Positions 1 through 6,664 are shown, numbered from the stretch's first letter. The stretch: DNA of 10,289 nt from Pseudomonadota bacterium (GCA_021795795.1 JAJYPA010000272.1:1-10289), one strand, 5' to 3'. The notes: generated by a model not told the origin, from the sequence alone. Made by a program: numbers and translations.

Positions 1-141
1 TTTGAGGTGCCCATCAACCAGGCAGACACGGTTTCAAAAGAGGTAGAGCGTGTCATGAATGAGGCTGCTGAGGCGTTGCTGCTGCTCCACAAGATTCCAA
101 GTGAGTGCGAGGCGTCGCTAGGTGATCATTGGATACATTGA
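1..141 (+). CDS. 3' end of an unidentified gene (partial)
   Basis: Reading frame 1 is open from the left edge and ends with TGA at 139-141, giving 46 residues. The tail is hydrophilic and probably helical, with a SKEVERVMNEAAEALLLLHK-like stretch in the middle. I do not recognise a family. Codon choice looks reasonable, no other forward frame stays open, and the antisense frame across this stretch encodes only low-complexity Ser/Thr-rich sequence. The start lies outside the window, so both the existence and the identity of the gene are uncertain. Confidence 0.4.
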   Translation, partial: FEVPINQADTVSKEVERVMNEAAEALLLLHKIPSECEASLGDHWIH

Positions 142-146
142 TCGCC

Positions 147-174
147 TTGACAGATTTGTGATCGCGACTATTAC
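147..174 (+). promoter_or_regulatory. possible weak sigma-70 promoter
   Basis: TTGACA (147-152) is followed after 16 bp by TATTAC (169-174, four of six consensus bases). It starts just after the stop codon at 139-141 and next to an imperfect 20-bp palindrome (124-143, arms GATCA and TGATC). It would read toward the sigma-like gene at 385. The -10 is poor, so this is at most a secondary start. Confidence 0.25.
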
Positions 175-239
175 AAGCACTGGTGGTACTGCTGGTGAGT
201 GAGAGTGACACTGACAGAGAGACAGGTAGCATCATATAG

Positions 240-268
240 TTGACATCCCTTTTTTGAAGGTCTATATT
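240..268 (+). promoter_or_regulatory. host-type sigma-70 promoter for the sigma-like gene
   Basis: A perfect -35 TTGACA (240-245) is followed by an ideal 17-bp spacer and TATATT (263-268, five of six bases). Transcription would start near 275 and give a leader of about 110 nt before the AUG at 385. This layout differs from the repeated TGCTATA-type elements in front of the other units, which suggests this gene is read by the host housekeeping polymerase. Confidence 0.65.
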
Positions 269-384
269 TTTAGAAGTGGTTGGTATGACTGCAAGATAAC
301 GTGCTGGGGTGCTGGTCTGGCTGCTTTTCTGGCTGGCCGCTTCCCTCCCGGTGCATAGGTAAACATAGGGCAAGGAGCATGAAA

Positions 385-1968
385 ATGGCATTTATCAAAC
401 TTAGCAGCATTTGTGATGATCCGGAAGATGAGTTGTTTCATGACACCGCAGAGCAGGTCGCAGCGCGAACTGTCTGGGATCTCGCCACCAAAGAGCTGGA
501 TGGGCTTTCTATGGCCGTTGGACTCGTCTGGCTCCACGAATTTCAGCACCCTGAGATTTGCTCCTTCCTGAGTCTCCTCTCTCCAGAAGAGGCTGAGACC
601 TGGGAGTACAATGTGCGCAATGATTTCCTGATGGCAGAGGCAGGCATCACTCAAGACGACTATTTTGAAGATGACCCATTCTGGGAGGACATGCAGGAGC
701 AGACCTGGGCAGCCGAAGAATCTATCAAGGTTACCGCTGCCGCAGCCTATGCTGTAAATCATGTCGCAACCCTCGGCCCGCGCGCCTCCAACCCCAGCCC
801 TACCCCCCGCCGTCAGACCGGCGGCTCCGATTCTGAAGACCCCGCCTCAGCCGATCACGATTCGCACGTCCAGACCTACCTGCAGTATATAAATGTAAAG
901 TACCACCGCCTCATCTGTTGGACTTCCGCCCTGGAAGTCGTCACCGCCATCTGCCCGGCGGCGAAACCCCACATCAAGAAGCACACCTACCAGATCGGCA
1001 ACCGTTGTCTGGAGTTGGCTGATTATCCAGATGATCTCACCCCTGATTACACTTTTCGCACGCTGAAATGTGCGGCATTGCATCTGTTTAATCCAGATTT
1101 CCGCAACAAATCAGAGATGGAGATGTACTGCGCATTGTTGCATTACCAGGTGCGCCACAAGAGCACCGTTGCCATGGCACGGCTGGCAACCATGTTTTGT
1201 CCATTTAATCGTGAAAGTAGGGCGATGGATAAAATTTTATCTGACATGCTCAATAATCTTGCCCACAACCTGATCAGGTCGTGGCGAAACCACGGTGACC
1301 TGGAGGAGGTGAAAGATTATCATTCTGAGGCTGTGGCGTCCGGTTTGAGACGCTTGAAGGCCTTTGATCTGTCTACTTATCGTGAATCATCGTTGCAGTC
1401 CTATCTTATCCGGTTCATGCAGCAGGGGATTAATGTGTTTAGGGATGTCATTGCCAAGACCAGCAGTCCCGGCCTTACCGCCCGCATGGCTACCGAGAAT
1501 AGGGCTGCGGCCAGCGCAGTTTTGGATGCCGCAAAGTCTCATCTGGCGCTCCTGGATGAGGATGCACCTGAGTATTTTTCCGCTCTCCGGGATGTTGCAC
1601 TCGCCCACCAGAGCTTGGCTGAGTGCAACCGTGGTCACAGCATTCCTGAGTCGTATTTGGCGTCTAATGCTAATGAAGAAGGGGGTGACATCATTTCTTC
1701 ACACCCTGGGGATATCAACCTTGCTACTGACTCCAACGCTCTTCATAGTCAGACCGTTGCTACAGTAGAGTATCTGCTGAGTGCCATTGGGGACAGCCTG
1801 ATGCGCGAGGTCTACATCAGCAAGCATGTGTATGAAATGAAAACCGGTGAAATTTCCAAACTTCATGGTATTACCCAGGATAAGGTGCGCAAATATCTCA
1901 GCAATGCGCAGGCAATCCTGTCGCATGCCGCGGCGGTTCGCAATATCCGTGGGGAGGACTACTACTAA
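385..1968 (+). CDS. divergent sigma-70-like regulatory protein (527 aa)
   Basis: I do not recognise a named family. Residues about 283-357 follow the pattern of sigma-70 region 2: an N-L-x-x-N-L-I-like helix, then EAVASGLRRLKAFDLSTYRE, then a QSYLIRFMQQGINVFRDVI-like helix, compared with the usual 'GLlrAvdkFDp..g.rFstYa.wwIrqaI'. Residues about 460-515 resemble region 4, with a helix-turn-helix around GEISKLHGITQDKVRKYLSN. A Pro/Ser-rich linker (about 131-160) separates an acidic N-terminal domain with many Asp/Glu and Trp residues (10-112). At 527 aa it is closer in size to primary sigma factors than to ECF factors. The start at 385 is chosen because AAGGAG (372-377) sits 7 nt upstream; the in-frame ATG at 379 is too close to it. 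The protein is coupled to the next gene by TAATG. The sigma reading is inference from pattern, not from a database match. Another DNA-binding regulator remains possible. Confidence 0.6.
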   Translation: MAFIKLSSICDDPEDELFHDTAEQVAARTVWDLATKELDGLSMAVGLVWLHEFQHPEICSFLSLLSPEEAETWEYNVRNDFLMAEAGITQDDYFEDDPFWEDMQEQTWAAEESIKVTAAAAYAVNHVATLGPRASNPSPTPRRQTGGSDSEDPASADHDSHVQTYLQYINVKYHRLICWTSALEVVTAICPAAKPHIKKHTYQIGNRCLELADYPDDLTPDYTFRTLKCAALHLFNPDFRNKSEMEMYCALLHYQVRHKSTVAMARLATMFCPFNRESRAMDKILSDMLNNLAHNLIRSWRNHGDLEEVKDYHSEAVASGLRRLKAFDLSTYRESSLQSYLIRFMQQGINVFRDVIAKTSSPGLTARMATENRAAASAVLDAAKSHLALLDEDAPEYFSALRDVALAHQSLAECNRGHSIPESYLASNANEEGGDIISSHPGDINLATDSNALHSQTVATVEYLLSAIGDSLMREVYISKHVYEMKTGEISKLHGITQDKVRKYLSNAQAILSHAAAVRNIRGEDYY

Positions 1969-2345
1969 TGCGCGCTGTAGATATCAATCTCACCCCCGCC
2001 CAGGCCTGGCAAGCCTGGCAGGCCATCCTTGGTCATCTCTACTCCCGCGGATATGCACAGGAGCAGGTGGCTGAATGGACAGGCATGGAGGCCAACCACG
2101 CCCTTATCCGGCATTACCAGAACCCTGTCTATTTGCAGCCCCCGTCCAGAGCGTGGCGTCACTGTAAAATTCCCCCATGGCTTCCTGGCGCCTGTAATCA
2201 GCGGGTTACCGCCGCACTGGAATCCTTGCTTGATCTCCCTCCGCCTCTTGAGCATGTGTCTGTAACTTCAAAGATGGTGCTATATAACATCGTAAGAAGC
2301 AGAGATCACCCCGATATTGAACAGGAGAGGGAAGATGAATACTGA
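1968..2345 (+). CDS. 125-aa helix-turn-helix-like protein coupled to the sigma-like gene
   Basis: The ATG (1968-1970) overlaps the upstream stop in TAATG, and GGGGAGGA (1951-1958) lies 9 nt upstream, so translation is probably coupled to the sigma-like gene. Residues about 22-50 (YSRGYAQEQVAEWTGMEA followed by LIRHYQNP) fit a helix-turn-helix: a 'G-x-x-x-E-x-V-A-E-x-T-G' turn followed by a second helix. The remainder is Trp/Pro-rich in the middle and acidic at the C-terminus. The last 11 nt overlap the next gene. A TGCTATA-type promoter element for that downstream gene lies inside its 3' end (2258-2288). No family is recognised. The arrangement would suit a co-regulator or anti-sigma partner, which is inference. 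Confidence 0.6.
   Translation: MRAVDINLTPAQAWQAWQAILGHLYSRGYAQEQVAEWTGMEANHALIRHYQNPVYLQPPSRAWRHCKIPPWLPGACNQRVTAALESLLDLPPPLEHVSVTSKMVLYNIVRSRDHPDIEQEREDEY
2258..2289 (+). promoter_or_regulatory. element-type promoter, site A (before the 88-aa gene)
   Basis: GTCTGT (2258-2263) is followed 17 bp later by TATATA (2281-2286), preceded by the extended -10 context GGTGC. It lies inside the 3' end of the 125-aa gene and 54 bp before the ATG at 2335. It matches site D (6871-6901) at 23 of 31 aligned positions, including a shared TTCAAA in the spacer. Confidence 0.55.
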
Positions 2346-2601
2346 CGCAATCAATCCAGCGGATGCGGCCGCCCGCGTAGGTGCTTTGGCTGGTAGGGCC
2401 AGCGCAGCCGATTTTGTCACCATGGCTACCCGGTTGGCGGAAGCGACCAGCGGCACCCCTGCATCTGCAGTGTACCGTGCTCTGGCCGAGCAAGTGCCAT
2501 ATCAGCACGGAGACCTGCTCTGGTATGAGACACCGGAAGGTTTTGAGATAGCCAAACGTATGGTTCTTGGTGACCACCATGACGATGGCCCACTCCACTA
2601 A
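2335..2601 (+). CDS. hypothetical protein (88 aa)
   Basis: The start at 2335 is chosen because AGGAG (2323-2327) lies 7 nt upstream; an in-frame TTG at 2317 has no ribosome-binding site. The protein is Ala-rich in its first half (about residues 9-40: PADAAARVGALAGRASAADF, then MATRLAEA) and probably helical. Its second half holds a LLWYETPEGFEIAKRMVLGD-like segment and a His/Asp-rich tail. There is no signal peptide or membrane segment. It overlaps the upstream 125-aa gene by 11 nt but has its own promoter-like element (site A). A 95-nt gap carrying another such element separates it from topB. Function unknown. Confidence 0.7.
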   Translation: MNTDAINPADAAARVGALAGRASAADFVTMATRLAEATSGTPASAVYRALAEQVPYQHGDLLWYETPEGFEIAKRMVLGDHHDDGPLH

Positions 2602-2632
2602 CTTCGACAATGGTGGCCTCACCACGCTCTCC

Positions 2633-2661
2633 ATCTACAAATGGATATCCGGTGCTATAAG
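2633..2661 (+). promoter_or_regulatory. element-type promoter, site B (before topB)
   Basis: GGTGCTATAAG (2651-2661) is an extended -10 (TG-C-TATAAG) 41 bp before the topB ATG. At the expected -35 distance there is ATCTAC (2633-2638), a weak match to the GTCTGW box of sites A, D and F. A perfect small palindrome, GTCTG-GTAT-CAGAC (2661-2674), covers the likely start of transcription and could be an operator or a 5' hairpin. Confidence 0.5.
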
Positions 2662-2696
2662 TCTGGTATCAGACAAAGCGGCTTAAGGAAAACAGG

Positions 2697-4685
2697 ATGA
2701 AACTGATTATCGCGGAAAAACCGAGTCTGGCTAAAGCCATCCGGGATGTGGTGGGCAAGGAATACACGGTTACTAACGCATTTGGGCACATTCTGGAGCA
2801 GGCAGAGCCGGATGAGTACACACCGGCGGACGTGCCGGTCAATCCGAAGACCGGCAAAAAGCGCTGGCGTCTTGAAGATTTGCCTATTTTTCCAGACAAG
2901 TGGATCAAGCATCCCAAGCCGGACGCAAAAGAACAGTTGATGAAAATCAAGGGAATGCTCAAAGAGGCCGCCTTGGTGGTGAATGCCGGCGACCCGGATC
3001 GGGAGGGCCAACTTCTGATCGACGAGATTCTGGAATACTGTGGTTATCGTGGCCCCGTCCAGCGTGTCTGGCTGGCCTCGCTGGATGAGACCAGCGTCAG
3101 GAAAGCCTTTGCCAATCTGCGCGATAATCGCGAATACCGTGCGCTGAGCCAGGCCGCCGAGGCCCGTTCCCAGGCGGACTGGGTGGTCGGCATGAATCTG
3201 ACCAGAGCATGGACCATACGGAATAATGGCCTATTGTCCGTTGGCCGTGTGCAGACTCCAACTTTGGCTCTGGTGGTTCGCAGGGATCTGGAGATCGAGC
3301 AGTTCAAACCCCGAGACTTCTTTGAAGTCATCGCCCATTGCCGCCACCAGAACGGCGACTTCCTGGCGAAGTGGAGACCACCTGTAAATGACGGTCCAGG
3401 ATTCGATGAGGAAGGTCGCCTGGTGGATCGTAAACTGGCGGATTCCATCGCCGCCAAGGCGGCAGGGCAGGGTAAAATCTCTCGTTATGAGGCCAAAGAT
3501 TCCAGACAGTCCGCCCCCTTGCCGTTCAGCCTCTCCGCACTCCAGAAAGCCGCCAGCGCCAAGTTTGGCATGTCGGCCAACATGGTGCTTGAGACGGCCC
3601 AGAGTCTCTATGAAAAGAAAATCACCAGCTACCCGCGATCTGATGCCCGGTATCTCCCTGAAGAGCAGCATGGCGATGCCGGACGTATCCTTTCTCAGTT
3701 GCCCATCCCCGACCCATTGAAAGGAAAGGTATCGGCCAATCGTAAACACCCCGCCTGGAACACCGGCAAGGTGACGGCGCACCACGCCATCATCCCGACG
3801 GGTGACCGGGCTGCCGGTTTGTCCGATGCCGAACAGAAAATCTATGATTTGATCTGGAAGTCCTATGTTGCGATGTTCTTGCCAGACTATCTTTATAAGG
3901 CTATTGGTGTGACGGTGAGTCTTGGCGGCGAGCAATGGACCGCCTCCGGTCGTCTGGATCTGGACATGGGATGGAAGGCACTGTATGGCACATCCGTTGC
4001 CGACGATGATGAGGACGGCGATGGTGAGGGAAAAGCCAAGCTCCCCTCCATGACCACAGGCGACGCCATCACCGGACAAAAAGGCGAGGTTCAGGCCAAG
4101 CAGACGAAGCCGCCCGTGCGTTTTACCGACGGCACCATGATCGAGGCGATGAGCAACATCCACAAGTTCGTAACGGACCACACCGCCAAGGCCAAGCTGA
4201 AAGAGACATCGGGCATCGGTACCGAGGCCACACGGGCGAATGTCCTGGAAACTTTGGTCAAACGCGGGTTTGTGGAGCGCAAGGGCAAGCAGATCATCAG
4301 CACCGCTACGGGGCGGTCTCTGGTGAAAGCCCTGCCCGTGGACCTCACCGATCCGGTGACGACCGCCCGCTGGGAGGATCACCTTTCATCCATTGCGGAC
4401 GGCAAACTGGACCCCGATAAATTCATGGGGGCCATCCAGCAGATGGTGCGGGAGCAGTTGGGGAAGGTGACAGCGGGGGTGAGCGTGGCTGGCGGTAAAT
4501 CTGGTGGAGGCTCTGGCGGTGCGAAAAAGGCTGGCCCACAATGTCCAGAATGCAAAACGGCTACTATTATTCTCACAACCAAAACCGGCAGGCCTTTTGT
4601 GAAGTGTGAGAAGTGCGGGTCCGGCTGGTGGCCGGACCGGAATGATCCCAAGAAACTGGGGTCGAAGTGGGAAGCGAGGAAGTGA
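2697..4685 (+). CDS. topB: DNA topoisomerase III (type IA)
   Basis: This enzyme relaxes and decatenates DNA by cutting one strand through a phosphotyrosine link. On conjugative elements such as RP4 (TraE) related proteins accompany DNA transfer. The Toprim domain begins at residue 1 (MKLIIAEKPSLAKAI, Glu7) and carries the metal-binding DxDxE as D99-P-D101-R-E103. The active-site tyrosine is Y312 in TSYPRSD. The conserved AHHAIIPT (361-368) and SGIGTEATRA (505-514) segments are present. After a Gly/Ser-rich linker (about 597-610) the C-terminus has one zinc ribbon (C616/C619 and C637/C640). At 662 aa it is full length for the family. AAGGA (2685-2689) lies 7 nt before the ATG. The low-complexity acidic stretch DDDEDGDGEG (437-446) looks like an insertion. 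Confidence 0.96.
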   Translation: MKLIIAEKPSLAKAIRDVVGKEYTVTNAFGHILEQAEPDEYTPADVPVNPKTGKKRWRLEDLPIFPDKWIKHPKPDAKEQLMKIKGMLKEAALVVNAGDPDREGQLLIDEILEYCGYRGPVQRVWLASLDETSVRKAFANLRDNREYRALSQAAEARSQADWVVGMNLTRAWTIRNNGLLSVGRVQTPTLALVVRRDLEIEQFKPRDFFEVIAHCRHQNGDFLAKWRPPVNDGPGFDEEGRLVDRKLADSIAAKAAGQGKISRYEAKDSRQSAPLPFSLSALQKAASAKFGMSANMVLETAQSLYEKKITSYPRSDARYLPEEQHGDAGRILSQLPIPDPLKGKVSANRKHPAWNTGKVTAHHAIIPTGDRAAGLSDAEQKIYDLIWKSYVAMFLPDYLYKAIGVTVSLGGEQWTASGRLDLDMGWKALYGTSVADDDEDGDGEGKAKLPSMTTGDAITGQKGEVQAKQTKPPVRFTDGTMIEAMSNIHKFVTDHTAKAKLKETSGIGTEATRANVLETLVKRGFVERKGKQIISTATGRSLVKALPVDLTDPVTTARWEDHLSSIADGKLDPDKFMGAIQQMVREQLGKVTAGVSVAGGKSGGGSGGAKKAGPQCPECKTATIILTTKTGRPFVKCEKCGSGWWPDRNDPKKLGSKWEARK

Positions 4686-4724
4686 CTGCGGGTGTGGTTT
4701 CCATGTTTGAGCAGGAGATTTGAT

Positions 4725-4973
4725 ATGAATGACTTGATGCGGCTGCTGAGTGATTTGAAATTGTCCCCCGTACCTGGCACGGAGGTTCCCCGTGGTCCAG
4801 TGCCCCCCGCCCCGCCGGATATGGGGTATGACCCGGACTCTTATGAACCGTGGGATCCGGAAACCGATGAGGAAGACGACCCCGCTTGCGTGGACGAAGA
4901 TGGTGTCTGCATTGCCGACCCGCGCCGTCTGCAAGACCCGGACGCGGAGGGCCGTAAGCATGTCATCCACTAA
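4725..4973 (+). CDS. acidic proline-rich hypothetical protein (82 aa)
   Basis: The start at 4725 follows AGGAG (4713-4717) with a 7-nt spacer; an upstream in-frame ATG at 4692 lacks a comparable site. The protein has a short helical N-terminus (MNDLMRLLSDLK), then a Pro-rich stretch (15-32), then a strongly acidic segment (about 36-62, DPETDEEDDPACVDEDG) with two cysteines five residues apart. No membrane segment or signal peptide is visible. It begins 39 nt after topB, without a promoter of the TGCTATA type, and probably belongs to the topB transcript. It overlaps the next gene by 14 nt. Family not recognised. Confidence 0.7.
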   Translation: MNDLMRLLSDLKLSPVPGTEVPRGPVPPAPPDMGYDPDSYEPWDPETDEEDDPACVDEDGVCIADPRRLQDPDAEGRKHVIH

Positions 4974-5364
4974 TGTTGATATTGACGATATCGAAGCCTG
5001 GGCGATGGATGAGGGGCAGGGTGCGGGGAAGTCCCGGCAGCGCCGCCTGAATCATCTGATTGCCAGTATTGAATATGACAGGAAGATGCCCCAACCGAAC
5101 GCCTTGCCTGTCAATTCTGGTGAACGGCGGGTTGCCGAGGCCCGCCAGCGCCGGTTGCTGGTCAAGGCTGTGGCTCAAGGGTACCAGCCACCGGTGAAGG
5201 AAATCGCCACGGAAATAGGAAAAGAGGCGGCCAGCCATGCGCTGGGCGTCCCGCTGGACATGGACCCCGGAGAGATGATGAAGGACATTACTTCCCGCGA
5301 GCAATCGGCCAAGAAGCGCGGCATCGGGAGTTCAGGGCTGGGATTCGGGTTTTCTCCGGGCTAG
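4960..5364 (+). CDS. hydrophilic hypothetical protein (134 aa)
   Basis: The ATG at 4960 is preceded by GGAGG (4946-4950) at 9 nt and overlaps the end of the acidic 82-aa gene by 14 nt, suggesting coupled translation. The frame stays open further upstream to 4792, but that extension would lie over the 82-aa gene. Two similar basic helices occur, around residues 24-38 (SRQRRLNHLIASIE) and 59-74 (AEARQRRLLVKAVAQG). The C-terminus is basic and then Gly/Phe-rich (GIGSSGLGFGFSPG). It is soluble, with no signal peptide. Family not recognised; the placement between topB and trbB suggests a role in transfer or DNA processing. Confidence 0.7.
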   Translation: MSSTNVDIDDIEAWAMDEGQGAGKSRQRRLNHLIASIEYDRKMPQPNALPVNSGERRVAEARQRRLLVKAVAQGYQPPVKEIATEIGKEAASHALGVPLDMDPGEMMKDITSREQSAKKRGIGSSGLGFGFSPG

Positions 5365-5395
5365 CACCCGGCACGGGTTCCTGAGAACGGTGCTA
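5356..5395. repeat. nested inverted repeats upstream of trbB
   Basis: Several short palindromes overlap here: CCGGG/CCCGG (5356-5360, 5367-5371), ACCCG/CGGGT with a 3-nt loop (5366-5370, 5374-5378), GTTC-CTGA-GAAC (5377-5388), and TAGCACC (5362-5368) inverted against GGTGCTA (5389-5395). The last pair places an inverted copy of the -10 motif 27 bp upstream. There is no following T-run, so an operator or a weak structured terminator for the upstream unit are both possible. Confidence 0.4.
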
Positions 5396-5400
5396 TAGAG
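5389..5400 (+). promoter_or_regulatory. element-type promoter, site C (before trbB)
   Basis: GGTGCTATAGAG is an extended -10 (TG-C-TATAGA at 5394-5399), 36 bp before the trbB ATG. The expected -35 position holds GCACGG (5371-5376), which does not match the GTCTGW box. The element overlaps the right arms of the palindromes just upstream. Confidence 0.5.
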
Positions 5401-5429
5401 AAGTTATGGACATGAAGGAGGATATGTAA

Positions 5430-6431
5430 ATGGCACTCGATCCAAAGATTGAAGCACACCAACGGCTGGTGGAGCAGTTACGCCGATCGTTTGGGCAAAC
5501 CATTATGGCGGCCTTCGAGGATGAAAAGGTCGTCGAGATCATGGCGAATCCGGACGGGAAGCTGCTGGTCGAGCGACACGGGCGGGGCATCGTACAGGAG
5601 GGCATGATCGCCCCGCAGCAGGTGCAGAACATCATCGGTCTGGTGGCGGCGTGGCGGGGGACGATCAGTAATGCGGAAAAACCGATCTGTGAAGGGTCGT
5701 TGCCGCGTGAGTTTGGTGGGGCGCGGTTTGAGGGGGTTCTGCCGCCACTATCGAAAGGTCCGTTATTTGCAATACGGTTACCAGCCCGCAGCATTTACAC
5801 GCTGACCAATTATGTGGAAGCAGGAATACTGTCAAACGAGCATGAAAAAGCAATAGAAGTCGTTGTAGAAGAAAAGAAGCTGGACAAGTTTGGTACACTA
5901 CGAAGGGCAATAGAATTACGCAAAAACATCCTGGTGAGCGGTGGCACCGGCAGCGGTAAAACAACACTACTTAACGCTATTTTGCAGTATATATCGGAAA
6001 TATCGGACCTGGACCAGCGCGTGGTAACTATCGAGGATACCGGCGAACTGCAGTGCACCGCGCCCAATTTTGTGGACCTGTTGACCGACGATACGGCGAA
6101 TGTGGACATGACTCGTTTGTTGAAAGCCACTATGCGATTACGGCCTGACCGTATTGTGGTCGGTGAGGTGCGCGACGGCTCGGCGCTGGCTCTATTGAAG
6201 GCGTGGAACACGGGGCACCCGGGGGGTGCCGCCACCGTTCATGCCAACAACCCGCAGGCGGCCTTGCTGAGACTGGATCAACTTTGTCAGGAGGCCGGTG
6301 TGCCCTCACAAAGTGAGTTGATCGCCGAGGCGGTGGATATCGTGATCCAGATACAGAAAGATAAAAGCCACCCCGCCGGACGCCGCATAACGAGCATGTG
6401 GGATGTAAAGAGAAGTGAGGAGATAGTATGA
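5430..6431 (+). CDS. trbB: TrbB, conjugal transfer ATPase (VirB11-type)
   Basis: TrbB is the hexameric cytoplasmic ATPase at the base of the Trb mating-pore apparatus, which powers pilus assembly and substrate transfer. The N-terminal domain (about 1-150) is followed by a RecA-like domain with Walker A GGTGSGKTT (171-179), Asp box VVTIEDTGELQ (198-208), Walker B region MRLRPDRIVVGEVRDG (235-250) and His box TGHPGGAATVHANNP (261-275). The length of 333 aa is normal. AAGGAGG (5415-5421) lies 8 nt before the ATG. The last 4 nt overlap the next gene (ATGA). Codons from about 5760 to 6000 are noticeably AT-rich (38-45% GC against about 60% before), suggesting a mosaic segment. Confidence 0.96.
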   Translation: MALDPKIEAHQRLVEQLRRSFGQTIMAAFEDEKVVEIMANPDGKLLVERHGRGIVQEGMIAPQQVQNIIGLVAAWRGTISNAEKPICEGSLPREFGGARFEGVLPPLSKGPLFAIRLPARSIYTLTNYVEAGILSNEHEKAIEVVVEEKKLDKFGTLRRAIELRKNILVSGGTGSGKTTLLNAILQYISEISDLDQRVVTIEDTGELQCTAPNFVDLLTDDTANVDMTRLLKATMRLRPDRIVVGEVRDGSALALLKAWNTGHPGGAATVHANNPQAALLRLDQLCQEAGVPSQSELIAEAVDIVIQIQKDKSHPAGRRITSMWDVKRSEEIV

Positions 6432-6664
6432 GCGCAGAAGAGAAGGATCCCTTCGCCAACATCAGCGACGAGGATAGGGCAACGATGGATCAGTGCCATC
6501 GGCTGCACGCAAATGCCAACCTGCGTATTCAGTTGGTGGCGATGTTGCTGCTCGTCACCCCCATGCTGGTGCGCCATTTTTACCCTGAGCCGTGGGCCGT
6601 CTGGGCGACGGCGGCGGCACTCTGCTGGCCTGTTGGGTTGTTTGTAGCGGGGATGTGGGTGTGA
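6428..6664 (+). CDS. small two-helix membrane protein (78 aa)
   Basis: ATGA overlap with trbB and a GAGGAG site just upstream (6417-6422) support this gene as part of the trbB operon. The N-terminus is soluble and acidic (1-32). Two likely membrane helices follow, about residues 33-49 (LRIQLVAMLLLVTPMLV) and 57-77 (AVWATAAALCWPVGLFVAGMW), separated by a short HFYPEP turn. The size and layout do not match TrbC (no signal peptide or pilin motif), and no family is recognised. An inner-membrane accessory role in the transfer apparatus is inferred from position only. Confidence 0.7.
   Translation: MSAEEKDPFANISDEDRATMDQCHRLHANANLRIQLVAMLLLVTPMLVRHFYPEPWAVWATAAALCWPVGLFVAGMWV

Noticed and set aside
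301..384. GTG start at 301 for the sigma-like gene
   Set aside because: The extra 28 residues are Cys/Trp/Gly-rich and unlike the rest, and there is no ribosome-binding site, whereas AAGGAG at 372-377 is ideally placed for 385.
53..391. Antisense 112-aa frame
   Set aside because: Low-complexity Ser/Thr-rich product lying over the promoter region, with no ribosome-binding site or operon context.
3231..4382. Antisense 383-aa frame inside topB
   Set aside because: It is a shadow of a clear, full-length topoisomerase gene with all catalytic motifs.
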